From contig NC_061121.1 of NCBI RefSeq assembly GCF_002878395.1, positions 15,714,753 to 15,778,752 on the forward strand: a stretch of 64,000 nt of DNA, written 5' to 3'. This document shows positions 47,159 through 59,851 of the stretch, piece after piece. Origin of the DNA: Capsicum annuum (lineage: Eukaryota > Streptophyta > Magnoliopsida > Solanales > Solanaceae). The notes under the pieces were generated by a model that was not told the DNA's origin, ran no database searches, and worked only from the letters and a program-made list of their open reading frames with translations. Positions within the stretch are counted from its first letter, which is position 1, and every line of letters begins with the position of its first letter. A program made the position numbers and the translations under genes.

Positions 47159-47377
47159 GGTCTAGAATAAGAGAAGAATGGATTAGATTGAGAGTTTAAC
47201 TTGTGATTATGCTCACTAGCATGACATGGATAATGAAGAATGGGGACTGTTCCTAAAACATCTTATAGCCTCCCGTACATAAATGTGGCCCGCGATACAG
47301 CCATGTACAAGACTTTACTAGATGCGGCTTTCAGACTTCCTAGGAGTCTATTGAACCTTAGGCTATGATACCAAGTT
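47159..47377 (-). other. E1 leader with primer site and acceptor-like site
   Basis: On the element strand: primer site TGGTATCATAGCC (47373-47361, one change from TGGTATCAGAGCC), then sequence matching B1's leader, then CTAAT with branch-like A at 47183, a pyrimidine stretch, and TCTAG ending at 47162, four bases before the ATG. Confidence 0.75.
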
Positions 47378-49891
47378 TGTAACACCCTGATTCACTGAAC
47401 CGGAATGCTACATGGTGCTCATGACCCCAAGGGACCACAAGCTAACCCATGACTAATATTTGTACCTTTATACTACAAATCATAATATAATAATGTGGAA
47501 TACATAGAACTATAAGGCCATAAGTTTCAACTGAATACAATCATGTGGGTGAAAATACCCAAAACAACTCAATCTGAAAGCCTCTAAACTATCTGAATAA
47601 GGAGCTGAAGGAACATGTCTCTAACTAACTCCGTAAAACTGAACTGAAGAAATAAATAAATGAATCAAATCATATTATCCTCGAATCAATAAGGACTCAC
47701 TGTGTCTTTACGACTGGAATGCTACCGCTACTGCTAGGCTGGAGCTCGTGTCTTGGAACCTATGGTGTAATATGGAAATAAAGCACCATAGCAAAAATGC
47801 GTCAGTACAACTGGAGTACTGAGTATATGAGGAAGATAGGCTAAACATAAAGGGTTTCATGCATGAACAACACTGACTAACTATTATGAATATGGGAGTG
47901 CAAACACATATATATAGAAATTGGGACCGTGAATACGTGATAGCATGACCTATAAGCTAATACATGGTTTACTAATAACTGTCATGACTGATACTAAACC
48001 TGATAACATGGACGACTGTATCTGACAGTCCTGTATATACTAAAATCTGAAGAACACCCTGAGTTCTTTTACTGAGACTGATACTGAAAATGTTGTAAGT
48101 AGTGTTTAACCGACATGCCCCATGTATGCCGTTATGGCTAAGTTGGGGTGCAATCTCTGCCCCGACTGGAGGGGTGTCAATACATGGGGTATGTCGATTA
48201 AACACTTATCTGGCGGGTACTCAATGAGAACAGTGGGAACCCTAAACTGACGGATTAAGCCACCTCATCAACCCTAATCTGATGGGTTAAAATGTCTCAA
48301 CCTACGCTGGCTACGTAGTTCTGGAACACAAGGATGACTACTAAGAATCACACCCTGAACTAGAGGGTGAGTTCTCATCCTTGGGTTCACTCGGTGCTAA
48401 CCTCTACTCCTATCTGGAGGGACTGGACATGAATAACTGACTGTGCATGACTTAATCTTACTGAATTTCATTAACTGGTGGAATGTTACTGACATCTAAC
48501 AACTTACTAAGATCATAAGGTTTTCCTGAGTCACATGACTAACTAAAGTCTATGGAATCATAGCTTGAGTTTAGATATCGTGAAACATGACATGGATCTA
48601 GGCACACAGCTATAGTTTTTGGGTACAAGTACCCCAGACTCGATGGAAGGAAACTAACACACATGACTGACTTGATCATAAGAGTAGAGTCCATAATTTA
48701 TAATATCATAAGTAGGGATCTCATACTAATCATGGTTATCAACAATGTATTGCATGGAAAGGATTTCATATCACATGGAAGTACTGCACAATCTTAATAT
48801 CATGTTCATTGCATAATCATATTGGCAACACATACCAATAGCATGGAAGTTCATATGGATTGCATGGTTATCATACATCTAGTTCATAAGTAGGATTTGT
48901 AAGTAAACATAGCATAATCTCATAAGAATAGTTCATGAGTATTCCAACAATATTTACAAGGCACATTATCAACATAGAAGTCATTGGAATGTAAGGGCAT
49001 ATCATGAATCCTTCACTTAAACACAATTTAGCTATATTGCATGATTCCTAGTTTCTTAGGCATTTTATCAAACACCTTACACGCACATCTTAAGAATAGG
49101 TGAAATTATCAAATTATACATCATGAACAACCAAATTTACACGTTTCCAACTCATATGATATCATGAAATTCAAAGAAACACATAAAGATTCCATCTTGG
49201 GAATCACCCAATATGAACAACATGATCATCAATACCCAACAATATAGAAATCATACTTTATAATGAAAAAGAGGATTTTTGAGATTTATGGGTGAAAGGG
49301 ATCCATAAATCAACTCACGCATACCTTAGAAGGAAGATTCTTGATGATTGACAGAGGAATTTCCTTGAAATCGGATCTTCAAGCTTAGTTACGCAACCCT
49401 AGTTGTTTTTCTCTTTTAGTGCTCTTGGATGATGAACTTTGAGATGATAATAGGGTTGTAATTTGTTTAGAAGCTATATATTTTGTAGGGTTAAGTTTAG
49501 GGACATGTAAGGAGTGTTAAAAGACTTAATTACCCTTAAAATAACTCAAAACGGACTATTTTTAGCACCTGGAACTGACTTAGGCGGCACCTAAGTGATT
49601 GCCTAATCTAGGTTGGGTGACGCCTAAACAATCACCTATTGTTGGGGTGGTGGACGCCTAACCAATAGCCTATCCTTACTGTCTCTCATGAAAATGGGCA
49701 TAACTTTTCGCTCGGGTATTGGATTAATGAAATTGGTATTGTTGAAAAGCTAATTCGATTCTCTACAATTTGGTGGGTCTAAATCATCCAAAATACCACA
49801 TTAACATCGAGTTATACTCGTTCAAAGATGACCCTTGCATAATCGAACACTAAAACTTGATGGATTCAAAAACTCTTAGCTTGTATTACCT
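47378..49891 (-). repeat. E1 5' LTR, missing its first 160 bp
   Basis: It ends TGTAACACCC at 47378 in window reading. It carries short dyad repeats at 48005-48095, a donor-like AAG|GTATGC at 49325/49324, and the GC-rich block at 49575-49670. Homology to the other E1 LTR stops at 49891. Confidence 0.87.
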
Positions 49892-51444
49892 AAACCTATA
49901 ATGGCATAAGAAAACTTAAGCAAGAAATGGAACCTTCTAAAATATGGAAGATCATTACTTTAAGTCACCACAAATTATTCTCGAGTCCAATTACTGATTA
50001 GAAGGGTAGGAATATGGCCAACACCTGCATCGAGTAGGGATACAACGTCAAAGATGGTTAGGGGTTGGAGAACTAGCTTGTAAGTCAAGGGTAAGGATAA
50101 AATAATACCAACAGTCCAACACAATCAACCAATGCATATAACGAATGCAATACGTTCATATATATATATATATGTATATCATACCCAGATAGGGAAAAAA
50201 GATTAAAATGAACTTTGAAAGCATTAACTTATGCTATGTAGCATAACCGTCATAAACAAGGCACCCAGGGGCTATATAAGCCAAACTCTCCCCTAGCTAG
50301 AAGGGCCTCAGTGCGTGTAGCCATACAAACTAAAGAATATCCATAACAGTTTATGCCTATATGGGGGACTCAAACCTGCCGACATAATCAAGGTGACTTA
50401 AGCACAAATGTATACAATATGGGAGACCCAAACCTTTCATTCATATGTCAATTCAAATGACTCGAGCCTCCCGGTCAATAGACACCTGCACTAGTTAGTG
50501 CAGTTTCTAGTGTTAGTCCTTCAGACTCCACTTTCACGGCCCAACTACACATCCTACTTTTAAATCCCAATCTAAAACCAACATTTGACATACACAATCA
50601 TTAATCCACTTACTTATCATAGGCACTCCATTGATATTATCTACCAATCCACTTGCAAGCGTACAACATGCCATAATTAGACTTGAACCCATTGTCTATA
50701 CAAAGCCAAAAATTAAATTCAACATTTAGTGGCTCAAACCCATTATCTAATAAGAACATAAATAAATTTAATATTTAGGGACTCAAGCTCCTTTTAGCAA
50801 AGTAAACCACCAAGGTTACCATTTAGATCATTACATGGCCAAAAATGCCTTCACAAAACCACTTGCCAACCATTCATATTCATTAGGACAATGCCTTGTT
50901 TCAAATAAAATTCTTTATTAGCATCATTATATCAAGCATTAGTGCAAAAAACAGTTCATCATGTAACTAATTTATTCTCTTAGGCATTTTTACAAACACT
51001 TTGAGGGCATACTATTATCAAGACCAAAATCAAGGTAAAACTATCAATTTTAGGATTACCCATGGAAACAATCATCAAAATCATGCATAAACATAATTAA
51101 AACCAAGAGTTAACAACACTCAACAATATGCAACAAAACTCTCAACTATGGTTTTCAAAACTACCATTAAAGAATTAAAATCAATATTTAAAGCACATGA
51201 TATTTGAGAACTAACAATGACGGAAGATTCACATGTCTTAGTTATGAAGATTCATGGTTGAAACTTAACTCTTGAGCCTCTAGCTGAACACCTTTGAAAA
51301 ACCCTAGTCCTAATTTTCTTAAGAGGGTTTAGAGAGGATTTTGATATGCTTTCATCTTCCTAAGTAGGTTATGAGAGGACACAATATGTTTTAAGATGTG
51401 GAGACTTAAGGGTTTTGGGGTGGGAAATGCCAAAACTGTCCCCA

Positions 51445-51453
51445 GCTTAAAAT
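51445..51453. other. Mutator-like target duplication, left copy
   Basis: GCTTAAAAT, identical to 52904-52912. Nine bases is the hallmark length for Mutator-type insertion. Confidence 0.92.
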
Positions 51454-51755
51454 GAGATAATACATCAAAACACCCCTGAACTTGTGGCCAAAACTTACTT
51501 TAGACCCTAAACTAATCCGGCAATTATATACCCCCTAATAACATTAAAGTAAATTTTTTATCCCCCTAAAAAATTATACCACTCTCACTGCGGAGAGTGA
51601 AGTACACACGCCTAATTTGAGCCACGTCAGTGCCATGTCATTGCCAAATCAGTGCCATATCAGTACCATGTCATTTCCATGTAAGAAATTATAATTTTTT
51701 TTTAAAAAAATTAATTCCACACACATACTATTTTTATATACTTTTTTAAAAAAAT

Positions 51756-51758
<3 letters not shown>

Positions 51759-51805
<47 letters not shown>
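51759..51805. repeat. (AT)n microsatellite in M1
   Basis: About 23 uninterrupted AT dinucleotides. Confidence 0.95.
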
Positions 51806-51807
<2 letters not shown>

Positions 51808-52812
51808 TCCCCTTCCCTTTACTCCTTCTTCAAAAACCCCCTCCCTAATTTCTCCTTCTTCAACAAACAGCCCCCCTCACCCCCACTCCTGCCCATTCCT
51901 CCTTCTTCTTCTTTATCCTCCCATGAACAACAACTAACCTCCGCTCCATAAACCCTATTCCTCTTTCTTCTTATTTCTCCTCCCATGAATAACTGGCCTC
52001 CATCGCCGAAACAGAGACAATGACGGTGGACTACTGCAACTGATTCTGGTCACTGGTTTCAGCATTTTCTAGTGAAGAATTTCGTCATCAGTGTTCCGGG
52101 GAAGTTCATCGATCAAATTTTTTGGTTAAATTGAATAAGGTTAAAAATTTGTAGAATTTATTTTTCTACTCAATTCCATGGTTATAATAAGCTTGTAAAC
52201 TTGGTTGGAGGAATAAAGTTGATAAATATAGTTCCAATGTCTTGATTTGTGAAGAAACTATAGTTTCACTGTGATAAAGAAATAAATATTTAAACAAGTT
52301 CGTCGTGATGCTATTGATCTCTTCTTTCTCATGTTGTTTAAGTGTAGTGATTTCTGAGATTTGAAAATTTTGAAGGAAAAAAAATAATGGTTAAAAATTT
52401 AAATGAATTTATTTTTTCTGTGATTTGATGCTCTTTGAATTTTTTGGGTGTTGAAATTTAGCAAATTCTTGGAGAATGATACCTTAAATAATTGATTTTT
52501 ACGTATTTTTAGGATTTAATTTGTTGATTCTTGATCTTTATAGGAAATTTTATTTGTTGTATAATTTATGTATTTTATTATTGTGTATTTGATTGAAGAT
52601 TTTGGTGAATAAAAGTTAAAAAAAAAAATAAATAAAGGAAGAATAAGAAATGGGGGTGGTGGGGTGTGAGGAAGAAGGAAAAAAATAATATTTAAAAATA
52701 TTAAAGTGGACCCACTACAAATTTTTTATACTTTTTTCTACTAAAATGCGCCTTTATTTTTTTTGCCACATCAGCAGTTAAGGGAGAAAATAATACACTT
52801 TAAAGTTCATAA

Positions 52813-52826
52813 GGGGGGGGGGGGGG
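52813..52826 (+). repeat. G14 homopolymer in the M1 terminal repeat
   Basis: Fourteen G in a row. The other terminal repeat has only CCCCCT at the matching place, so the run expanded in one arm. Confidence 0.9.
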
Positions 52827-52903
52827 TAAATAATTGCTCGATTAGTTTAGGGTTTAAAGTAAGTTTTGCTAACAAGTTCAGGGGGGTTTTGATGTATTAT
52901 CTT

Positions 52904-52912
52904 GCTTAAAAT
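52904..52912. other. Mutator-like target duplication, right copy
   Basis: GCTTAAAAT, identical to 51445-51453. Confidence 0.92.
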
Positions 52913-53340
52913 CTATAAAAGGTGCACAGGAGGGTACGAATCCTCCTTAAATCAAACACAATCATACGAGTAGTATACACCACTTATACCCTATGCTTTA
53001 ACTTGGACTCTAAAACTGTCCAACAAATGAGTTCCTAGACCAACTCATATCGAATCATATGATTAGTACACTTCTAAATTGTACCCTAGGGAGAATTATC
53101 TAGGCTAGATATAAGACATCATACGATTTAGTACTATACCCCTCGTACCAAAGCTTACAACCAGTAAGAAGCCTAGTAGTACCTTGGTCAGAATGCAACT
53201 AGACCATAGTAGTTTTTGTACTAGTGGAGGAATTCTAAATCATATCACATCATATAACTAGTATTCACAAGTCGTATAATGTCCAGAATACTAAACTTAG
53301 AAAAATTTTTAAGGATCCAAGGCCAAGGTGTTTCACTACA

Positions 53341-54075
53341 GGGACTTAAGAATGACAGATTTCTCCTATTGTCTATGGGGAATTAATACATGATAACTCC
53401 AATTTTCTATGGAGAGTGATATTGATTGCCGTCTATGATTTTCTATGAATACTGATGTATATTGTTGTCTTTAATTATTACATAGACTATGCATGATAGC
53501 TCAAAAGTATATGGAGACTAATGCATGACATCTCCAATTATCTATGAAGACTAATGTTGATTGTCATCTTTGTTTGTCTATGAAGTCTATGTAATGAATG
53601 ATGTCTTCAATTGTCTATGAAGACTATGTTGACTTTTTCATGATATCTCCGATTGTTTTTGAAGAATGATGATGGTTGTGTTAATGTCCTCTGGTTGTCT
53701 TTAAGGACTTAATCTATGATATCTCCAATTGTCTATTAATACTTGAGAATGGATGTAATAAAGTTTTGTTTGTCTTTGGTGATTTAATTCATGATATTTA
53801 CGGTTTTCTATGGATACGTGATGATAAATAATGACTTTGATTGCCTGCAGAGACTATCTGATGATGCCTTCGATTTTCTACGAAGACTACGTAGATTGTG
53901 GAAATACCCACCGATTGTCTTTGGGGACGTAATGCATGAGATCTCCGATTGTTTATGGAGACTAATGATAAATGTGGTAAAGTCCTCTGGTTGTGTTCAA
54001 AGACATAATTCATGACATCTTCGATTGTATATAGATCCATTTGTTGATTGTTGTGTTCGATTGAATGCAAAGAAT
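53341..54075 (+). repeat. Degenerate minisatellite, about 75-bp unit
   Basis: About ten imperfect units built from CATGATATCTCCGATTGTC then TATGGAGACTAATGATG and a second half with GTCCTCTGGTTGTCTTT and AAGGACT. Unit starts near 53639, 53711, 53790, 53860, 53935 and 54010 give spacings of 70-79 bp. The two halves are themselves related (TTGTCTATGGAGAC-like), so the unit is a dimer of about 37 bp. Open frames on both strands here are by-products of the repeat. Confidence 0.8.
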
Positions 54076-54320
54076 AAGGCCCTTAACTAGTGAGGTGATT
54101 GAAATCTAATCGCAGCTAAAAAAATTTAATTGTCTCTCAACAGGTGGGTGTATAAAAAATGTAAATATACTCAAAATAGGTACTTGATTGAATTGTATAA
54201 TGTTTGTATTAGAAGGTAAGTTGTTGAAAAAAAATTCAAATGTTTGTATTTGAAAAATCAGCACCTTGAAACAAGAAAGAATTTTTTTTTTTCTTTATTT
54301 TCTTGATTAAAATTGCTTAA
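54076..54320. other. Short AT-rich stretch, nothing recognised
   Basis: I see no repeat, coding frame or element end. It separates the minisatellite from the F1 LTR and may be the oldest local sequence. Confidence 0.4.
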
Positions 54321-56835
54321 TGTAACACCCCGAGCCTAGTGCCCGAAAACCTACACGGTGCTCATGACTCTGAAGGACCACAAGCTAACCCATGACTGAT
54401 GTCTGTACCTATACATTGCATAATATATGTGTATAAATGCGGAAATAAAGGCTAATAGGCCATAAGGTTCAATACTGTAATAAAAGTGATAGAACATAAC
54501 ATCTGAGTGGGGTATGAAATACCCAAAACAACTAAAATAAACTGTCTAAAACATAATAGTCTAAAAATCCTCTAACTTTTTGAATAAGGAGTTTATGGGA
54601 CATGTCCCCAACTAACTCCGACTATTGAAATAAACTGAATACTGAAATGATAAAAATAGTAATCATATCCTCAAGGGATGAGGACTCACTACTAAGCTCT
54701 GACTGCTGAATACTGGAATGCTACTGAGGATCTGGAGCTCATGTGTCTGAACTTATGGTATAGAATAAAACACCATAGCACGAATGCGTCAGTACAATTG
54801 AATGTACTGGTATGCATATGAGGTAGGCTAAATGCAAGGTTTCACATGCATGAGTAATACTAATTGATTGTCCAACATGAATGTGAGAATACATGCATGA
54901 TACATGATAACTGTAATTGAGTTTCTGATAAAATGATTACTTAGTCTGAGTACTTATAACATGAGTTGCTAATAACTGATATAACTAAAATAACTGATAA
55001 TGAGCGACTGTATCTGATAGTATGGTTCTGATGAAACTAGCTGAGTTTCATACTACTCTGAGTTGACTGTATTTGACAGTCCTAAAATCTAAAGAACTAT
55101 CCAAGTTCTTTTACTGAGACTAATACTGAAACTGTGGGAAGTAGTCATCTAACTGACATGTCCTAATTAACATATTATAGCTAAGTTGGGGTCCAATCTA
55201 TGCCCTGATTGGAAGGGTGTCAATACCACGCCACTGGTAAGGACAAGCTGTGAGTGACCCTCTACTGGTAGGTACTCGAATGAGAATGGTAGGACCCTCT
55301 ATTAGCAATTAAGCCACCTCATCAACCCTCGACTGGAAGGTATATGTATCTACCTACATTGGCTACGTAGTTCTGGAATGCAAGGATTGCTTCTAAGAAT
55401 CACACCCTCTTCTGGCAGGTGAGTTCCCATCCTTTAGTTCACTTAGTGCTAATTTCTACTCCCATCTGAATAGACACTGATCATGTTTAATTGAACTGGA
55501 CTGGACTGAGTTAATTGAGTTTCATTGATTGATAGAATAATACTTGAGATTACTGAATTACTGAGTTTTCCTAAGTCACTTAACTGGCACTGGATCTAGG
55601 AACATAGCTATATTTTCGGGTACAAGTACCCCCAGGACTCGATAGAAGGAAACTGACAAAGCATGATTTTCTTGAATACATGACCAACACCAATAATGCA
55701 TAATACAATTGTTGGGATTATTTCAGGAGGCACTTGTTTATCATAATATTATACATGGATAAGGGAACACATAATCATGGATTAATTACATACTTCTAAT
55801 ATTCTGAACACTTTATCAAGCAAGCATAATGCAAAATCAATTATAGAGGAGTCATATTAAACATGAGTAAATGGCATGCATTTATCATATAAACCACAAT
55901 TGAGTCATTATTCATGATTATTACTATACTAGGCATTTCATCAAATATCTTGCATGTGCAATTTAGGGCATAGGTATGATCATCAATTAAATACAATATG
56001 ATTCCACCATTTAACTCCATTGCATGGATTTCAACCCTATACTAACATGGTTTGATGAAAACATGGTAAAGATTCAATCTTGGTAGTTATACAACCATAT
56101 AAACATGAACATAATTGATTCACCATATAAATATCATGATATAAAATTTAAAAAGGGATTCTTGGGCTTTATGGATGAAATTGATCCATGAATAAACACT
56201 ATGCATACCTTAGTTCATGATTCTACGAGGATTGATGGTTGAATTCCTTGAACTTGAATCCCCCTATTGGAACCTTAGCTTGTTCTTGAGAGAATATTGA
56301 GAAAAAAGAGTATAACTTGGTGTTTTTGATCCTTAATCCCGTGTTTTTGATATACATAGAGATGGAAATATGACCAAATTACCCCTCAAAGCAAGGAGGT
56401 AGAATGCTGAAAAATTGGGCAAAAGGCTATAGCCAGGGCAGCACCTCGCTAGTCCGCCGGGGAACCCAGGGCGATGCCTTGCTATGATGGTGGAGAAGCC
56501 AGGGAGATGCCTTGACTAGAGCGGTGCTAAACCCTGGGCTATGCTGGCAGATCGCCTTGAGCTACTAGTCTGGAAATACAAACATGCCCTTATGCTATCC
56601 AAAAAATTCTAAAACTTACCCGACATGTACTATGACCATGCCCCATCATAACACAACTTGAAAATTAAAAAATAGAGGTCGGGAAGGTCATCAAATAAAT
56701 TCCTAAATATCGGAGGCTTAAAATAAGACTAAGTGTTAATTGCTTAACTAAAATATCCTAAGTGTTGGACCTTCAAAAGAACTTTTAAGAGCCAAAATAG
56801 ATGATTACTAACGTCAGATTTTGAGGGGTCTTACA
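54321..56835 (-). repeat. F1 3' LTR
   Basis: 2515 bp, TGTAACACCCC in window reading to TTACA at 56835. Dyad repeats at 54990-55140, donor-like AAG|GTATGC at 56209/56208, GC-rich block 56420-56540 with repeated CCAGGG(C/A)GATGCCTTG-like units. Confidence 0.9.
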
Positions 56836-56873
56836 ATATCTCCCCCTTAGGAACATTCGTCCTCAAATGAGAC
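56836..56873 (-). other. F1 polypurine tract and stem-loop
   Basis: On the element strand: CATTTG-AGGA-CGAATG (one pair becomes U-G in RNA), then TTCCTAAGGGGGAGATAT and the LTR. Confidence 0.8.
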
Positions 56874-56963
56874 TGACTGAGAGGGGAGAAACAAGAAACT
56901 GAAACGCATACTGAACATGAATGACTGAAACATGATCTTATAAATGACATGACTAAATAGGAT

Positions 56964-56982
56964 GAATATATATATATATATT
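56964..56982. repeat. Short (AT)n tract in F1
   Basis: An AT dinucleotide run in the non-coding stretch between pol and the polypurine tract. Confidence 0.85.
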
Positions 56983-57184
56983 ATACTAAAAATGCATATC
57001 TGATGCTTGTGTAACTGATTAATGACTTCATGACTGAGTGTTCTGATAAACTAAAGTTCTCACAATGAGAATGCATATCTGATGTATGATTATATAACTG
57101 AATTGATACATAAATGCATGACCGAGATGCAATGGTACTTAGTACTGAGTTTACAAGGAATTCAAATCATGAAACTAAATATGC

Positions 57185-58207
57185 TTAAGGAAACCATTAC
57201 TTTGAGCTTGGTTTGAGTTAGCGGAGAAGAGGTAAGGGTACTTGGTACGCATGTCTGCTTCTTCTTCCTAAGTATCTCCCTTAATGGAATGGTTCCACCA
57301 AATAACTTTGTCTAGAGGGACTTCTTTGTTCCTCAGTCTATGAATCTGATAGTCATCAATTTCAACCAAAATCTCTTCATAGGAGAGGCTATTTTGAAAA
57401 TCAATGCTCTGAACAGGGACTATGACTGATGGGTCACCTATGCACTTCTTGAGCAAAGAGATATGGAATACTAGATGAACTGAGGATAGATTTGAACAAA
57501 ACTCGATCTCATAAGCTACCTTGCCGAAGCGACTGAGAATTTTGAAGGGACCAACTTAACGAGGTCTGAGCTTCCCTTTCTTGCCGAATCTCTTCACTCC
57601 CTTCATGAGAGAGATCTTTAGATAGACAAAGTCACCAATCTCAAACTCAAGATCCTTTCTATGTATATTTGCATAAGACTTCTATTGGTTCTGAGCAGCC
57701 CGGAGTCTTTCTCTGATCAACTGGACTTTCTCTAAGGCATCGAATACTATGTCAGGTCCTATAATTGAGGCCTCACTAACTTTGAACCATCCGACTGGAG
57801 ATCTGCATCTCCTACCATAGAGAGCTTCGAATCGAGTCATATGAATACTAGAATGATAGCTGTTGTTGTATATAAATTCAATCAAAGAAAAGTGGTCAAC
57901 CCAACTACCCTTGAGATCAATTGTACATGCCCTTAGCATATTTTCTAGAGTCTGAATAGTCCTTTATTCTAGACCAACTGTTTGAGGATTAAAAGTTGTA
58001 CTAAGATAGACTTGGGTACCAATACCCTTTTGGAATGCTTTCTAGAAGTATAAGGTAAACTGGGTACTCTATATGAGATTATATACAATGGAAAACTATG
58101 CAATCTGTCCAACTCCTTGATGTAGAGTTTGAGATAATCCTCAGCTGAATAGGATGTATGAACTAAAATAAAATGAGCTAATTTGGTCATTCTATCTACA
58201 ATGACCC
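57185..58207 (-). pseudogene. F1 integrase C-terminal half and chromodomain-like tail, broken
   Basis: The minus-strand stop is near 57185, after a GNGFP-like end. Pieces: 58220-57969 integrase core (VIVDRMTKLAHFILVHTSYS), with the region of the SDRG aspartate frameshifted; 57939-57682 (DLKGSWVDHFSLIEF, FEALYGRRCRSPVGWFKVSE); 57456-57268 chromodomain-like lead-in ([15 protein letters not shown]). Cut at 58207 by H1 in the middle of the integrase core. Confidence 0.85.
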
Positions 58208-59851
58208 TATAAGACCCCACAAAATTCTCTCATAGTTTGAGCCTTAGAGCGTGTTCAGTGAAGTGTTAATCTGGCCGTAAAAGGTTGAGAAGTGTCTTCC
58301 CTAGTGAGAAGTATTTTGAACAATGTAGAATTTCCCCAATATCGACTTTTTGTCATGTAGAGAATTGAGAATTGAATAAACTTTTCTTCGATACCAAATT
58401 TTTCCAAATCCAACACTCGAACGAAGAGTTAGAGATATTTTAGTGAGACAGTGTGCCACCTGGTACTTTAGCGCGTCGCGGAGCCAGCCAAAATAGAAAT
58501 CGTCAAAATCTAGTGAGCCTCCATAATTATAGCCCATTGTGCTAAGGCTAAGTTTCAGAATTATCAATTTTTAGTGCACCAACGCAATTCCACTGCATCG
58601 CGGTGCCTTTCCAGTTCGCAAACAAGGTGGCAACGTGATTTCCACCGCGTTGCGCCATCAAGCAGTTTTTTGATTTTCCAATTTCCAGTGAGTTGATGAG
58701 ATTATGGCGCGTCACGCTAGCATGTAAAAGTGGAATTTTTCATGTTAATTCTAAGGGAGAAAAGGGTCTTTTCCCAACACCTATATATACTCCTTAAAAT
58801 GGGATTCAGCCACATTTCACCCTAAATATCATTGTTTTCTCTCAATTCTCTTCAACATCAAAAACTAGGATTTCTACAAAATCAAAATCCTTCCTTCTTC
58901 TTCAAGAAAAATCAAGGGAAATCAAGAAATCAAGGATCTCTCCAAGGACTTTCAAGAAAGAGTTTCTCTAAGGTATGCAGATGCTGATTCTTGGGCCTCT
59001 TTCATTCAAGAAGCTCAACAACCCTTTTCTAAATTTCAAAGATTTTATGTTTATGAGTTTTCATGATTCATTTGAGTTGAAAATGATGTTCATGCTATTA
59101 TTGAGTTGTGATTCATGTTTGTTTACAAGGTTTTCAAGCTTCACCCTAGTATGTGAAATTTATGTGATGTTCGTGATAAACCCTCTTCAAGTTGCTTGTT
59201 AAGTGATGTGTTCATGTCAATTAGGTGTAGAAATTTTTGAATAAGCAAAGCATGCTCCCCATATGTTTAAAAAAATACTTATGTGAAGGAATTAGCTCCA
59301 TTCAAGCATGTTGATTAGAAATCCCCAATTGTGTGCAAACCCATGCATGCCAAGTGTTTGTTGAAAAGCCTTAGTGAATGAAGGGTGACATGATAACATG
59401 AAATTCTCCAATTATGTGCTCTTTGATACATGATAAGACTTTAATACATGCTAAGTATTTGTTGAATGAATTGTAACATGATAGCATGAAGTTCCCCAAT
59501 TATGTGACCTCCGGTACATACCAAGACTTATATACATGCAAAGTGCTTGATGCAAGGCCTTGTTGAATGGAGTATGATCCAGTAGAATGTCCCCCTATGT
59601 TATTACATGTTTAGGATTCCTAAATGCTTGAAGTGATACCTTAGTGATTTTGATGCTGAATGATTGTCCATGGTCTTGATTATTCAAGATTGGTTATGTT
59701 TTACTTTTATATCATTGAGTCCTGAGGATATTTATACCTGATAATTTAGCTACTGTCTAGAGCCCGTGTTATTTTTCACAATAATTCCAGTCGAGCGTAA
59801 TGATTCTCAGAACTCAGCAAGTTATAGAACTCTGTATACTCAGACAAATAC
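58208..59851 (+). repeat. H1 LTR, first part (plus strand)
   Basis: It starts TATAAGACCCC (decayed TGTAAGACCCC). GC-rich block 58440-58720, TATATATA at 58782-58789, donor-like AAG|GTATGC at 58972/58973. It is interrupted by solo LTR S2 and continues at 63117. Whether it is a solo LTR or the 5' LTR of a longer element cannot be seen. Confidence 0.85.
58782..58789 (+). promoter_or_regulatory. H1 LTR TATA box
   Basis: TATATATA, 191 bases before the donor-like site and directly 3' of the GC-rich block, as in B1. Confidence 0.55.

Larger units (their letters stand above)
41647..49891 (-). mobile_element. E1, minus-strand Tekay retrotransposon, both LTRs truncated
   Basis: Left LTR piece 41647-42344, polypurine tract next to it, gag-pol 42585-47158, primer site 47361-47373, right LTR 47378-49891. 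The pieces shared by both LTRs (about 540 bp) agree at roughly nine bases in ten by eye. Left LTR lacks its terminal two kilobases and right LTR lacks its first 160 bp on the element strand, so both ends were lost by deletion or recombination. Confidence 0.88.
51454..52903. mobile_element. M1, non-autonomous Mutator-like element (MULE)
   Basis: 1450 bp with long imperfect terminal inverted repeats: 51454-51572 against the reverse complement of about 52790-52903, starting GAGATAATAC and ending GTATTATCTT. Flanked by perfect 9-bp duplications. No transposase. Inside: short repeats around CAGTGCCATGTCA (51622-51681), (AT)n at 51759-51805, a CT-rich stretch (51806-51990) that looks like a plant promoter or leader, then AT-rich sequence without a long frame. 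A G14 run lies at 52813-52826. The central part could be captured host DNA, but I cannot name a source. Confidence 0.9.
49892..53340 (-). repeat. Unclassified LTR-like sequence hosting the Mutator-like element
   Basis: No coding frame. On the minus strand it would start TGTAGTGAAACACC at 53340, an LTR-like start. The 50270-50300 region reads CTATATAAGCC in the window (GGCTTATATAG on the minus strand), a TATA-like box. AAACCCTAG-type words occur near 51300. I do not find its second LTR, primer site or interior. (AT)n at about 50158-50174. Family unknown. Confidence 0.4.
54321..58207 (-). mobile_element. F1, minus-strand Tekay retrotransposon, cut by H1
   Basis: 3' LTR 54321-56835, polypurine tract and stem-loop beside it, then the C-terminal third of pol to 58207. 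There the plus-strand LTR H1 starts. The rest would lie beyond H1, outside the window. Confidence 0.88.

Noticed and set aside
49892..51440. A host gene between E1 and the Mutator-like element
   Set aside because: No frame above about 60 codons, no splice-bounded coding segments that I could recognise, and the composition is like the other LTRs.
51990..52140. A coding exon in the Mutator-like element
   Set aside because: The ATG at about 52020 meets a stop after seven codons, and no other frame gives a recognisable protein.
53791..54070. Opposed open frames of 74 and 90 codons
   Set aside because: They are by-products of the minisatellite, where open frames recur on both strands.
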